Origin: Urechis unicinctus
Taxonomy: Eukaryota; Annelida; Polychaeta; Xenopneusta; Urechidae
DNA: 64,000 bases
Direction of reading: 5' to 3'
NCBI GenBank assembly: GCA_034190875.2
Contig: CM067355.1
Location: 37,063,960-37,127,959, forward strand
The notes under the pieces were generated by a model. The model searched no databases. It worked only from the letters and a program-made list of their open reading frames with translations, and had not been told where the DNA came from. Numbering within the stretch: the first letter of the stretch is position 1; every line of letters starts with the position of its first letter. Shown here piece after piece: positions 23,216 to 35,771 of this stretch. The position numbers were made by a program, and so were the translations under genes.

Positions 23216-24595
23216 CTCTGGCCGGCCTTCACACAACGGGGTCTGATCATCCTTTCAATGCGAGCGGCGGCACTTAATCCTATTGCCTTAGTGGTATCAA
23301 ACGAACCACGCATGGCCAGTAGTTCAGCTTTGCATGCCTCAGTTTCAGCTTTCTTAAGACATCACACCATTTTCTGATTTACACCCCAGTATAGAGACCA
23401 CTCACAGGGCCTTTGACAGACCCTCTCTGCCGAGGGTGCAGCTATGGGTTGAAGTATTGAGTATGCTAACACCTGTCTACAGAACGAATCCCGTGCTATG
23501 GCAAATCGGTCATTGTCATGACATTTGTATACTCTGTGGTCTGACGCTGTAGTTATTAAGTCATTCCGGCGACCTGAGATGCAGGCCAAAATCACTAAAT
23601 TACTGTGACAACATTTAATACAGAGCTATTGTCACTTGGAGTGACAACCTTAGATTCAGATACGGTTAGTAAATCAGTCTGAACGCCACACCTTTGTAGC
23701 CGCTTATGCGTCTTTAAAGATGTGGGCGCGTGTTCACAAGTACAGCTGATAAAACGAGCAGCTGAAAAACATGTGCTTTAGCGCATGATTACCCAAAATA
23801 TATGCTGATCAACCCAAAGTTTTGCTTTCATGTCTCGAAATATATCACATCCAACAAAATATAAACTGCAAAAAGAACGAGGTGCTGACAGCGATGCAAG
23901 AATGTATCGCGTTGTGTTAGTCGCTATAGCCAGTTTATAACTTCGCCTTCAGGTGGGTGTTTTAGACTCACAGCAATGTTTACAAATCTCTGCTCTGAGC
24001 GCCTGTTCTATTCATTCCTTTGGTGTCATCTGGCTTGCTCCTACTAGCTGTGTTTCTGCTCCATATCACTGAACATGCTCGGTTCATTCTGTCTCAATGA
24101 CGCTCCTGTGTACTTACATTACCAAAGAGCCAGTAATCTTCCAATTTATCTCATCTACACAATCTCTCTCCTTTCTTTATTAATTCGCTTCCCCAATCAC
24201 CTCACGCAACAGAACAATAAATGAATCTATATCAAAATTTTGGACGGCTCTATTGTACCTTTTCTGATTCTTCCTTCAATATCCTCCCATTAAACCCACA
24301 CAGCCCATGCCAATTTATCTGCCCAGGATCCACCCAAAGCTACATCAGGCTATTAACGCCTACCCAACTCTATTCCTCCCACCCAAACACCATGATCTCC
24401 AACACACTGGACCATCCCCATCCCTAGCCTTTACTCCTGTGCCCTTGTTAACTGTTCACTTCCGCGTCGATTTAGGTAGATAGTCGGTCAGTCGTAATGG
24501 CTGCTGGGCAGTGTTGGCATATAATGCATATTTGTACAGCTGTTGTTAAATCTAGACTAGTGGTTGCTGGACGAGCAACCATTCTCCTTCTCTCT
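23216..24595. other. Non-genic stretch
   Basis: The first part may be residual LINE 5' sequence. From about 24000 to 24450 the + strand is C/T-rich with few G. No supportable gene. Confidence 0.4.
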
Positions 24596-24905
24596 TCCTC
24601 GTCCTCTCTCTATACACATTCCCCCTCTATATGTCTTGCTCTCTAGTACTCTCTCTATACACTTCCCCTTCTCCATATATTGCACTGTGTAGATCTCTCT
24701 CTATACACCCCCCTCTTTATATCTTGCCCTCTAGATCTCTCTCTATACACTTCCTCCTCTTTATATCTGGCTCTCTAGATCTCTCTATACACTTCCTCCT
24801 CTTTATATCTGGTTCTCTACATCTCTCTCTCTCTATCTCTACCTCTATCTCTCTCTCTCACACACCTGCCCCTCTATATGTCTTGCTCTCTGGTTCTTTC
24901 TCTGT
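24596..24905. repeat. CT-rich tandem repeat, period about 40-47 bp
   Basis: The core CTCTCTATACACTTCC followed by CTCTTTATATCT(G/T)G and CTCTAGATCT recurs about six times with length variants and a CT microsatellite at the right end. Confidence 0.85.
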
Positions 24906-25527
24906 AGGGATGTACATCAAAGGGAATAGCTTTATATACATATGCCTGCATATAAATTCTTTAGAAAGGTGCAGCCACCACAATTGACAGCCATATACGA
25001 GGTCAAGCATTCGTCTGATGTGGTCAGACTAAATGTTTAATAAACATTAGCTCGAATTGCAGTGTATGACATGACTACATGATGTGTCAAAATATGCCCA
25101 TACCCAAAACACCTTGCGTATTGACCCTTTCCTGACACACAATATTGTGAATCATAAATATATACTGAACAATATCAGATCCGTCCACTTGCGGTCAAAT
25201 GAGATCAAAAACACTAGACGAAGGTGATGGTTACAATTCTTGATTTTGAGGATGATTATGATGCTTGGAATAGCGCACCTTAAATGTCAGCGTCCACTTG
25301 CCATGTGAATATTATTTGCACCTTGTTCAATATCGTATCTACTGCATTTCCGTACACACAAGCACATTATTTGGTTAGTTGTACAACGGCAATACCGTAG
25401 AAATAACCAAATCGAAGAGTAGATTTGAGACAGGAACTGGGGAGAATATCTGAGACGGATCCGCCAACCAAAATGCTCTGCTGAAACGGTTGAGAGTCAT
25501 CCAAAAATTTATAAACTATATATAAAT
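24906..25527. other. Non-genic stretch
   Basis: No supportable gene. A 'TATTGACCCTTTCC' motif near 25120 recurs near 26035, so the two flanks of the TA tract share short sequence. Confidence 0.4.
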
Positions 25528-25798
<271 letters not shown>

Positions 25799-26327
25799 AT
25801 ATGTGCAATTATGCCATATCACACAGCATAAATATATTCTATCGTTGGTAAAATATTCAGTCGGACCATATCAGACGGGCATTTGATTTCACGGCGGTCA
25901 CAGATGGTGGCTGCATCTTCCCAAGGAATATACAACATATATATGGATATAAAGCAAAACCCTGTACTAAACAACCATGCCACACCTCGCCCGGTATTCG
26001 ATATATTTGCATATATTCAATAAAGAACATGCGTATTGACCCTTTCCGGAAGGAATATTGTATAGATCATGAATATGTTCAGTCACCTCTGCCCCAGCTA
26101 GATGTTTCAGAGACGAGAGCCTTGGAGTAAGGTGCTATACGAGAAGCTCCGCCTGTGACGCGGATGTATTCATTAACAGACCTTTGATGGATATTGATCT
26201 TGCTTTCCCCATATTTTTACGTTGAATAAAATAACTATATGCAGCTCAAGCCTTGAGATTAAGAAAATCGATTTCTCGCACCCCAAAGGCAAACTGCATT
26301 ACTGCTTGGATGTCGGATATCCTCACA

Positions 26328-27752
26328 ATGAAGACGCGAATCAACTTTTTTCGTCTGGTCGCATATTGGATCATGCTTTCAGTGTTTGCTTATTTTCTGA
26401 TCCATCGGAACGGATTGGCTAGCAGGATGCCTGAAAGTGAAAATCAAAAGGAAAACTCCATCACGACCACGAACTCTCCGACAACTGCCCATCAATCTGC
26501 AATCCATACGTTGCCTGAGCAGGTTGAATCTTTGGGATGCCCGTTCGATTGGCCCAGCCAACACATTGATGCATCGGGATTCAGGATGCTGAACGAGGAG
26601 AGTTACGTCTACTCAGCATTTTATGACAATCGTTTCAGCCCTGCCGTTATACGAGTGGTAGGTCTTTCGGATAACGTGACCCGATATTCGCCACCTTTAT
26701 GTGTCGTTTGGTACAGTAAGACCGATTGTGATGTGCTGCGCGCGACTATAAAGAGAGTGGAGATGCGCAATAACCTGAAGTAAGTTAGTTCATGATACTT
26801 AAATCAATCATATGTTAAAATTCACTGCTTGCGATTCTTACTTGAATTCATGTTGTCTCAGGAACCCGTCCTCGATCTATTTATGTCCAACACAACGAGA
26901 AGACACTCCTTCTCATATATCGCTGGCCGATGGTATGCGTTCGCGAATGGAGGCTACACTTCCAGTACGCAATACAGCGCCGCATGATGGAGCCAAATTC
27001 AATTTTATTGTCTGCATACATAAGGCCTTCTACGGATGCTATCCATCATCAAGGCTTCTTGTGGAATTTATTGAAGTATACCGAATGCTCGGGGCGGACA
27101 AGATTATTCTTTATAATGCTACCAGTAGCTGTGGCTTGAAGTCTGTGATGGCACGGTACGCGAATGATAGAGGTATTGAGCTTCACCAATGGAGACTTCC
27201 AGTGCACGTTTAAAACGCATGCTTTCGCACAGCCAGCTCTCATCAATGATTGCATTTATAGGTATATGCACGCAACTAGATATCTGGCCTTAGTAAATGT
27301 AGATGAATTCATGATACCTAGAAAACACAACAATTTGATTGACTTGCTCGACCAAGGGCATTGTAATGGTGCTGGAGAACAGCTCTTCCAGAATGCCATA
27401 TTTTCTCTTCATAGTCCAATAAGTACTCAGCTGGTAAACAATAAGACACTGGCGCGGCTACAATCTGTTGCGTTAGGATATACGACACGTTCAGAAGTGT
27501 GGGGGATCAGATGCCCGGGCTAAATGCGTCGTGCAGCCACAACAAGTGATAGCTAGTCAGATCCATGGCAGCAGCACCCTCATGTTCGGCTCTAACAGCT
27601 GTGTCGTTCCAAGCCATGAGGGTCTAAGTCATCATTACTCGATGCGGTCGCTGGACCCCCGAAATTCTACTGTCGATAACATCATTGGCAAATTTAAGGA
27701 TAGCATAGTTGATCGTTTGAATAAGGCAATTTCTGCGGATTTTGAAGAATGA
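26328..27752 (+). pseudogene. GT92 (DUF23) family glycosyltransferase, copy A, two frameshifts
   Basis: Exon 1 is 26328-26779 (donor GTAAGT at 26780) and exon 2 is 26862-27752 (acceptor TCTCAG). The 82-bp intron interrupts a Lys codon. I chose ATG 26328 because copy B starts at the same place. Residues about 8-26 are a hydrophobic signal anchor (FRLVAYWIMLSVFAYFLIH), giving the type II Golgi topology usual for this family. GT92 landmarks follow: ESYVYSAFYDNRFSP, CVVWYSK, FNFIVCIHKAFYGCYP, LVEFIEVYRMLGADKIILYN, and LALVNVDEFMIPRK, where a D-x-D-type site is usual but Asn stands first. A one-base insertion in the T run at 27209-27211, and an extra A at 27506 relative to copy B, break the frame. 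Allowing for both, the length would be about 446 residues. Known animal members transfer galactose to glycans. The substrate here is unknown. Confidence 0.88.
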
Positions 27753-28744
27753 ACAAAAAATATCAACATTTTGTCACATTAATATGATTCCAATGATCAA
27801 TATAAACCTAACACTGACCACAATGGGTATTAAGAAGTTTGTCTTTATTTGTTTTATGTATCAATATGATTTTCGTATGAATACTTATAAGTATGATATC
27901 TCCAGCTTATATCTAACTCGAGCCTTGAATGTGAAATGGAACATGTCATACATGCACGTAGTCAAAGGAACGAGAACTGTATTACGTGAAACTATGTGAA
28001 CTCCAAAGGGGGTCAGGTGTCCTCAAATAATCTAATGTGAATATGTAGATAATAAAATACTCTTCTAGCATCGCCTATGCACTGATCTCTATAGCGCTGC
28101 ATACTTCGTTGACCTATGACCTTCACTGATAAGAGTGACAATAAACATCTATGAGTGCATTTCTGCAGTGCATACACTGCGCACCATGACTTGTATCGAA
28201 TAAACACTCTATATTATCATTAAAGACCAAGGTCGAATCTAGACACGCAGAATAATACATGCTATGGGAGGGATAGTTCGACCTTGTGTACCTTGTGTTC
28301 GGCTCGCACCGGTTTTTGTTCATGCAAAATACAATATTCGTAAATTCACGCAAAATGGGATCTACCCAGGAAAGTTATCCGCAACTAATTGTAAAAAAAC
28401 TGGAGCGTTGTCAATCCTATATATTGGTCTACAATGGCAATGAAATCTCGAACCAGACAAGTATGGTCCACATATTGAATGGGAGAGTCTAATTAGCAGC
28501 GCTTTCTCATCTCGATGATCAAAGCCCCTAACGAACCTCTATCTGTAATCAGTCGTATCAATTAAAGCACACCAGTGCTGACATCGTCGTGACAGCGGCG
28601 GCTCCACCAGACAGATGGCCTTTAGGACGCACTGATTTCTGTCATCATCTTAGTTAGCATCGATATGTTTTTCGTCGGAAATAGAGAGGGATACAAGGGG
28701 TTGTTATCAATAGGTGGATCTAGCGATTATATCCGGAGAAAGAA
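27753..28744. other. 3' flank of GT92-A, partly duplicated near GT92-C
   Basis: 27765 to about 28215 matches the reverse complement of about 54965-54545 (for example TGACCACAATGGGT and GACCTATGACCT), so the duplication reaches beyond the gene. The rest holds no supportable gene. Confidence 0.75.
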
Positions 28745-29095
28745 GCACCGAGGAACCACTGAGGAAACACTAAGGAAGGACTACTAAGGAAGCACTGAGA
28801 AGCACTAAGGAAGCACTGAGGAAGCACTGATTTAGCACTGAGGAAGCACTGAGGAAGCACTGAGGAAGCCCTAAGGAAGCACTGAGGAAGCACTGAGAAC
28901 GCACAGAGGAAGCACCGAGGAAGCACTTAGGAAGCACTGAGAAAACACTGAGAAAGCACAGAGGAAGCATCGAGGAAGCACTAAGGAAGCACTGAGAAAA
29001 CACTTAGAAAGCACAGAGGAAGCACCGAGGAAGCACTAAGGAAGCACTGAGAAAACACTAAGGAAGCACTGAGAAAGCATCGAGGAAGAACTAAT
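28745..29095. repeat. Tandem repeat with 11-bp unit
   Basis: About 30 copies of GAAGCACTGAG and variants (GAAGCACTAAG, GAAAACACTGA, GAAGCACCGAG). The Cys/Phe/Leu/Ser-rich frames on the - strand follow from the 11-bp period. Confidence 0.95.
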
Positions 29096-29740
29096 CACAA
29101 GGCGAGTGTATCAAAAGCGGTGTTCATTGACTGCTGAACGACCTGCTTTAACGTCTCTCAACAGGAGCCATCTCTCTATACACAAGCGCCGGAACACAAA
29201 CACACCATACACTAACACCAATCTGTCTGTAGAGATGTAGACCACCTGCGCTCGGAACTTTGAGTTCCGAGCAACAGTAATAACGCTCGTTCACACAGAC
29301 ATTTCCAAACTCAGACGCCAACTTCTCGATGTCAGGACCCCGCACCCCGACATGGATTCCGGCCATCGGGACCCGACCCGAAAACTTTGATGCTTTTGTA
29401 ACCGGAAGTGACGTCATCGACATTCATGATAATTTAGGATACGTCTTAGTATGTAGCGGAGAACATGTGAACCAATATTTATTACAATCGTACATGTATG
29501 ATGGTTTTATAGGCGCTCAAATTATTCATTAGGCGCTTGGGAAAACCTTTGGTTAGATGGCCACATAGGTCATTAAAAAAGTTTGCAATTAGAATGAGCT
29601 ACACGATGGTGTAAAATCCGACCATTATTAACGGAGTTATTCGAGATACTAGTTTTTTTCACCTCTCGGTTCTGGGCATTATTTGACGCCTAACTATTGA
29701 AGAAGAAAACATTAGACAATTGCAACAATCGCGTTCGTAC
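29096..29740. other. Non-genic stretch with a perfect short palindrome
   Basis: GCTCGGAACT (29250-29259) and AGTTCCGAGC (29263-29272) form a 10-bp perfect stem with a 3-base loop. A 91-codon - strand frame (29423-29148) spans it, but I recognise nothing in it. Confidence 0.55.
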
Positions 29741-30009
29741 AGCGTATATCTATATATATAGATATATAGAGAGATATATAGAGAGAGATAGAGAGAGAGA
29801 TAGATATAGAGAGAGATATATAGAGAGACAGATAGATAGAGAGAGAGAGATATACATATAGATATTTATAGAGACAGAGAGAGATATAGAGATATATAGA
29901 TAGAGATATAGATATATATATAGAGATATATATATATATAGAGAGACTATCTAAAGGATAGATATACATACATTTATATATATATATTTATATATGTGCA
30001 TATATATAT

Positions 30010-30054
<45 letters not shown>

Positions 30055-30068
30055 TAGATATATAGATA

Positions 30069-30100
<32 letters not shown>

Positions 30101-30312
30101 CTACTAGATAGATATATCTTTATATATATCTCCCTTATATAGGGGTGTTCTATATATATATATATATATATCTATATATATATCTCTAATAGATATATAT
30201 ATATATATATATATATATCTATATCTCTATCTCTATCTATATCTCTCTATCTATATATATATATATATCTATCTATATATATATATCTCTCTATATATAT
30301 ATATATATATAC
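29741..30312. repeat. Compound TA / GATA / GAGA / CTCT microsatellite
   Basis: GAGATATA-rich sequence to about 29945, then TA runs broken by TATC and CTCT blocks to 30312. The purine-rich left half and pyrimidine-interrupted right half are roughly mirror complements, so the whole could fold on itself. Confidence 0.93.
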
Positions 30313-31169
30313 AGTCAGCACTCTCCAGCAGTCCTTGTCATTGAAAACCTTCTGAGCACACATCGCATGATTCCTACATTATAGTCTCTGTATAAATATG
30401 TATACAAGATCCTACCTCTCTACATCTTTTACAATCGGCAGCCATTGTCGGCCGTTAGCTTCATTAGCCTCGCTGACCCGCTTGATCTCCTCTTCTTAAC
30501 CGCTGGTACCTGTTAGTTGGGTTAATAAGCCATACAACTGGGCGATCCCGCCTCTACGATCAATTCTGAGCAGTATGTCGTCAATCCGATTCCCTATCAC
30601 ACAACTGATTTTTCAAGCTATTGAAAAAGATCGATAATTTTATCATTCCATTCCGCAGACTTATATAGTTTTTCCAATTTTAAAACGAGTACCATCGAAT
30701 CATGTGCTGTGATCAGGCCAATGGCACAGACGATCTCAATCTCTATCTATTCTGTTTTTTAGTAACCATTGGGTTATTAATATCATACCACATGCAGGAT
30801 CTGATCAATTATTTATTAACATGACAGCTTGTTCTAATGTTAAGCACATCTAGGGAACTCCTTTTGGTCATGAATATCGTCCCATGTCGTAAAAGTTATC
30901 TAACTCGCCTTTAGACCCGACGATTGTGGTTTCCATCCCAAAGTGTGTAAACCTGACTCTGATAATCATGTTAAATGGAGGTCGTAACTCTGAAAGGGAA
31001 TGCGACTTTATCCATTACCGTCGCGATATCGGTCCGCGAGATGTGTTATATGTTTTCCCATTGCTTTTCTGTTGCAACAAGGCGGCAGTATTTTGTGCGT
31101 GTTGCAGTTGTGCGATAAGGTACGAATGGGCTAAATACAGCATGGAATTGTAATAATGAGAGATGATAT
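30313..31169. other. Non-genic stretch
   Basis: No supportable gene. A 75-codon frame at 30926-31153 has no family resemblance. Confidence 0.4.
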
Positions 31170-31875
31170 AAAAAATGTGGTTTAGTTCATGTACTTTCTT
31201 ATGCTGCCTAATCTTCTAATCTGATTAAAGAGAGATTTAGTGTATTCCATCATCTGCGGTTTGCCCGTAAACTCTGAGTATATCAGAATACTGAGGTTTA
31301 TGGCTGCTTCAGATGTAGATGCAGCAATATCGACAATTTTAACTTAATCAACCGACGTACCGAGATGCGATAAATATAATCTCAGTTTGATCTTCTTTAG
31401 AAAATTGTCTGCCATCCATGATCTTATCTGTCGGATGTATTGTTAAAAAATTAATAGGAGTTAATGTGGAGACAAATTGGTGAAACATCAGCATATTGGT
31501 GGTATTGTAGTCCAGTGTGTTTCATCAGATTGCCAAGTGGTGATGTGTAGGTTGTAAACACTAATGGCCATATTAATGATCCGTGTGGCACACCACATAT
31601 TAGTTTGTGTCTTTTGGAGCACATGCCTTCAACACGGACTCTTTGCGAGCAGTTTGAGAGGTGAGAAAGTTAGCCATGCGAGGCATTTCCCATTGATACC
31701 GAAACTTCCTGAAAGATGCCCTAGCAGGATTTGTATGATAGACAGTATCAAACGTTGCGCTGAAGTCCAGAAGCACGAGGGCTACAGTACAAGCAATGCC
31801 ATTGTATGCTCGGAAAAGTGCTGCCACAGTGCAATGGGCAATTCATTAGCAGAAAGCTCAAATATGTTTTTGTCC
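31170..31875 (-). pseudogene. LINE reverse transcriptase fragment, degraded
   Basis: The - strand reads VALVLLDFSATFDTVYH (RT motif A, about 31790-31735), a degenerate block ending near 31600, then PLGNLMKHTGLQYHQYADVS (about 31535-31475), in which the catalytic YADD has become YADV, and LFNQIRRLGSIRKY (about 31230-31190) from the RT C-terminal segment. Stops and frame changes show it is dead. It is a different copy from the 17-23 kb LINE, and it abuts or slightly overlaps the second duplication copy. Confidence 0.85.
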
Positions 31876-33159
31876 TCATTATCTTGTCTCTTGCAGCCTT
31901 CATTACATGTTTTCCCACTGCGCCACCTGGCCACCTGGTCACCTGGTCACCAACACCAATAAATGCTGCATATGAAAACAATGGTAACGCAATCATTAGA
32001 ACCGATTTACATAAAATTGATAAATCTAACTGCATCAGTGACAAAGCTTATAATACCATCGCCTTGGCTAAAACTGAGAGGTTAAAAACACATGTCATCG
32101 AATGCTGCTAAGGCAATTCTGGCTGTGTTATGTGGCCATAGAGTACAACATTGACTCAGATACAAGCAAGCTGTGTTTAAACCAGTGTAAGTTGATTAGT
32201 ATGGCATCATCTCAGCCTATGTAGATTCCATCCGTGCCCGCGCACAAACGACACAAGGTGCTGCACGTAAAACAATAACCCTGCGAATTATTTCACGTCA
32301 TTGATGCCCGTGTTGATATATTATTTATGAGCGCAATATGCAGGCCAATCTCTTACGGATGTAGAGTGCTTAGTATATGCAAAAAACCTATATAGAGAAT
32401 AATTCAAGCATGCACTTAGACCATATATTATCATTATTCCAAGACGGAACTATAGACCATGTCACTAGTTTTGTTTTATAGACGCTCCTCTCCATTTAGC
32501 GATGTTTATTTAGAAGTAAATCACAAACAACCCTTTTACAATGTCCACTGCATATCCTCATCTCAAGAGACGATGAGTAATACATGTCTACTTCTTTACA
32601 TTCGATGGAGGTCTTCTCTAATACACCATGGCGCTACTATTATTACAATTGACTATCAAATTAATGATCCATTACATGCATTTTTTCGAACGTGATACGT
32701 ATTGACATTGCCGGAAGTAATGAGGCAATGTCACGATTATCCAACGACTGTTCCGTCATCAGTGGTAATGCGGCACGCATGTTTGGGCTCAGTGAAATGG
32801 GAGTGTATCGTCAAACAAACGATGCCTCTATTTAAAGCGAATGTGTGTCACATGACAGTAGTCCAAACAGTAGCGTGTTTAAAGGTGCATTTTTTTCAAA
32901 AAATCGAATCGAAAAAAAAAGTTGCTAACTCCAAGAGTACCCTAAATGGTGCTGATATCCGGATTCCAAAGTTGGAATGGCCGTATATATTTCTTGTTGT
33001 TCGTAAATAAACCTTCAATTCCTTATTTTTCACTTCCAGCCAAGAATAGACCATATTTGGAAGCTCATGTATTATTAATTTCGGAAGCGCAGAAACGTCA
33101 TCACTCTGTGCCGATTGCCGCCGGCGGGTGTTTAGTTTGCGCTATTTTCATTGCGATAA

Positions 33160-34020
33160 TGGACGATCAAACCAAGAAACGAAGAAAAGATGGAGGGAGA
33201 AAGAAGCTGTTAATAGATTCAACAACTAAGAGAAGGAAGCGGGAGCTAGACCAGCTGCGGTCTAACACGAGGGTGTCTTAAGATAGGCATTCAGGGAAGT
33301 AAGTAGTGTGACCAACGAAGAAGCTGCAAAGTTTTTGCTGGACATGTAAGTAATCTCGTTGTATTATAAATACCCTGCTATCGAATCGGTCTGTATTGAA
33401 TCGACTTGTGTAAATGTCACCGATTAAATAAAATCTAAGGGCCTATTGTGAGTTCATTGCACCATTTAGATTTGTAGATTGTTGTTGCAAACATACCTTA
33501 CTTAATTTGTAAATTTCAGGTAGAGAAATGATTGCATCCTCTTGACCCTAATTCAATGGCTGGTGATCAGGTGTTCGTCAGACCTTGCCTGCAGTCAAGT
33601 TGTGACAATGGACCACAACAGGCATAGGGATAGGACATATGCACTCAAGTAGGGTTGGTCAGCCAATGTAAGTCTCTCATGACCACTCAACTACGCACTG
33701 ACTTATGTCCTATCAGAAAACAAAATACTGATGCTGCACATGTAATGTGTTCTAGCTATTTGGCCATATAATGCCATTTGTTGTGTTACAGGTACAGCAA
33801 TCGCTTCAACAAGCAGTCAAAGACGTGGTCATCGGTTTAGAGATCAAGACTTATGCCCATATACCAGATATGATGACAGAAATCTTTAGGCCCAAGCAAT
33901 GCGACAGCAATCACAACAACACCCACAACGCTCTGCTGATGACCCCGCAAAATCAGTTTGAACATTGCTCCTGTGCCAGGCCACCTACCCGAGAAACAGT
34001 TGCAGGAGTCTCATTTTGAT
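33160..34020 (+). pseudogene. Basic-N-terminus gene remnant (two putative exons)
   Basis: Exon 1 starts at the ATG in 'ATAATGGACGATC' (33160) and gives MDDQTKKRRKDGGRKKLLID, more Lys/Arg-rich sequence, and LRSNTRVS. After a frame change it continues to SSVTNEEAAKFLLDM before a good donor (ATGTAAGT, about 33349). A pattern of R-V-x, then (W)RE, then A-x-FLLD is one I associate with N-terminal segments of invertebrate proteins that also carry P2X7C-like domains, from memory only. A possible second exon follows the acceptor TTACAG at about 33791, but all frames hold stops. No catalytic domain is seen. Confidence 0.4.
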
Positions 34021-34511
34021 TAAAAATATGATTTGGAAATTTGTTTTTGTTGAAATGTACAATAATTTATTAGTCACATTCTTTTGTCTGTAAATCCAAA
34101 CTGCAATAGAAAAACACATGTAATTGGCAAATAAATAATACATGAACTCATTTTAATGTCACTTCTTTTTTTATCAGGGCTAGAATTATGAACATAAAAA
34201 TCTGAAGATAATTGTCATGACTAATTGACAAAATAATGTGTGCATAATTCTTTTCTTCTGTGTTTGAGAGACGAAAAATTTACTAATATATGAATGCTCA
34301 TTCCATGAAACAAATAGACAATAAGATATCAGATTGTCGAAGCAAAAATGTTCAGAACAAATAATACCACGTTTTGTAAAGACTAAGCAATTTATAATCC
34401 ACACAAAAATACCAATCAGAACAATGTGATATTTCTGGATTAAAATTAAAAATTAAAACATTTAGGCTTAGTATATTACCAAATCCTATTTTGTATTAAG
34501 CCTGTATACTG

Positions 34512-35229
34512 TCAATACTTATTAAGGAAGAGGTCTCTGATCTTCCTTACACAAACGGAGTTACCCTCCTCCAAAAATACATGAATCCACAGAACCAATT
34601 GCTGACAGGCGTCGTGTCTAAGCATCTTTTTTTTTGTCCTCGACAACCGCATCCCATAGCAAGTCCACCCGGTACCTGTTAATAACCTCAATGACCATTG
34701 GGTCAAGCACAACTCCTTCCATCTGAGGTAGTGCATATGTGCAAAAGTCTGGGCTGTTAGTGCAACATTGCCGCTCCACAGGGGGAGGCATTTCTCTACA
34801 GTGAAGGCAGATGCAACAGTCTGGGGAAGTAGTAGTTGATGGAGGGTGGAATCCTTCTTTCGGCGGTGTGGGTTGTTGGGTGATTGTAAGCGCAAACTGT
34901 GGCTGTCTTTCTGACCAGCAACTGACCCACCCCATCCAAATCCAGCCACCGCACTAAATTCTGAAAATATGAGTAATCAAAAGTCTTCATTTTGATGAAT
35001 TGAATATCTCCAACACAAATCTCTCTCTGTGACCAAAATTGCATGAAGGTTCTTGGAGCAGCTGAAGAGTGCTAAATGCTGAGTTGTACAATACCTTCAA
35101 TTTCTCCTTCTGTGACAGCTCTAAAGATTTAGCAGTCACTCTACTCTGCTGTAGGGTCTGGTTAGTTATTGGTGTGTTGCAAAGGTAGCCTCTGCAAACA
35201 AGATTGACTCGCTTTCGGCCTGTCGAGGT
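34512..35229 (-). pseudogene. P2X7 C-terminal ('ballast')-like zinc-binding domain protein, frameshifted
   Basis: Putative exons are 35229-35095 (TSTGRKRVNLVCRGYLCNTP onward; donor GTATTG) and 34960-34512 (acceptor TTTTCAG). The second encodes DCCICLHCREMPPPVERQCC and then DPMVIEVINRYRVDLLWD. This resembles the C-x-C-x2-C / CC arrangement and following helix of the P2X7 intracellular domain (Pfam P2RX7_C). The final block, RHDACQQLVLWIHVFLEEGN followed by IRDLFLNKY, also fits that domain but lies in another frame, split at a nine-base homopolymer (about 34628-34636). A further frame mismatch at the exon junction supports decay. There are no P2X transmembrane segments, so this is not a receptor channel gene. 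Zinc binding is expected from the cysteines. The biological role is unknown. Confidence 0.72.
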
Positions 35230-35771
35230 CTACAAACAAATGAGAACCAATGGAAATTTATGGATCGATAGTTCAACATAGGACCTATTTACTGACAAAG
35301 TGATTCAATTAGGTAAGGCAGCCCAAAAGTACCTTGTTTGAAGAAGGTGGGGCTCCTCTGCCACCTCTTCAGGCTTGTCTGCAACCTCCACCAACTTGGA
35401 CACCTGTGTCATGGTGAACAATTTCAAACCATTAAACACATCCTTCCCAGTCATAATGGGTGTATTGAGTTCAATAAAATACCCTTGATAAGAATCAAAT
35501 AAAAAAGGAACTAACCTCAGTTCCACACACGTTGTCAGAATCTGTACAATGACCCCTTCCACTGCCTCTTCTTGTACGTGATCCCCACCTTGGCGTTTTG
35601 ATTTCCTTTAAATTTGAAAGTGGGTTGGTTCAATTTAATCAATGAATGAACATAACAAGAATAATTCAATCAATAATGTTACAGTGTTTGAGCCAAAAGC
35701 CTGCAAAAGTCAGCCAAACCCATACGATGATACATACCACCCCAAACTCCTAGCGTGGACGTTTCAGTACA

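Noticed and set aside
28720-29003. Cys/Phe/Leu/Ser repeat protein on the - strand
   Set aside because: Result of an 11-bp tandem repeat that is open in more than one frame. No unique flanking coding sequence.
31748-32111. Frames of 98-101 codons at the start of duplication copy 2
   Set aside because: They overlap on opposite strands, differ between copies because of the 357-bp indel, and show no domain.
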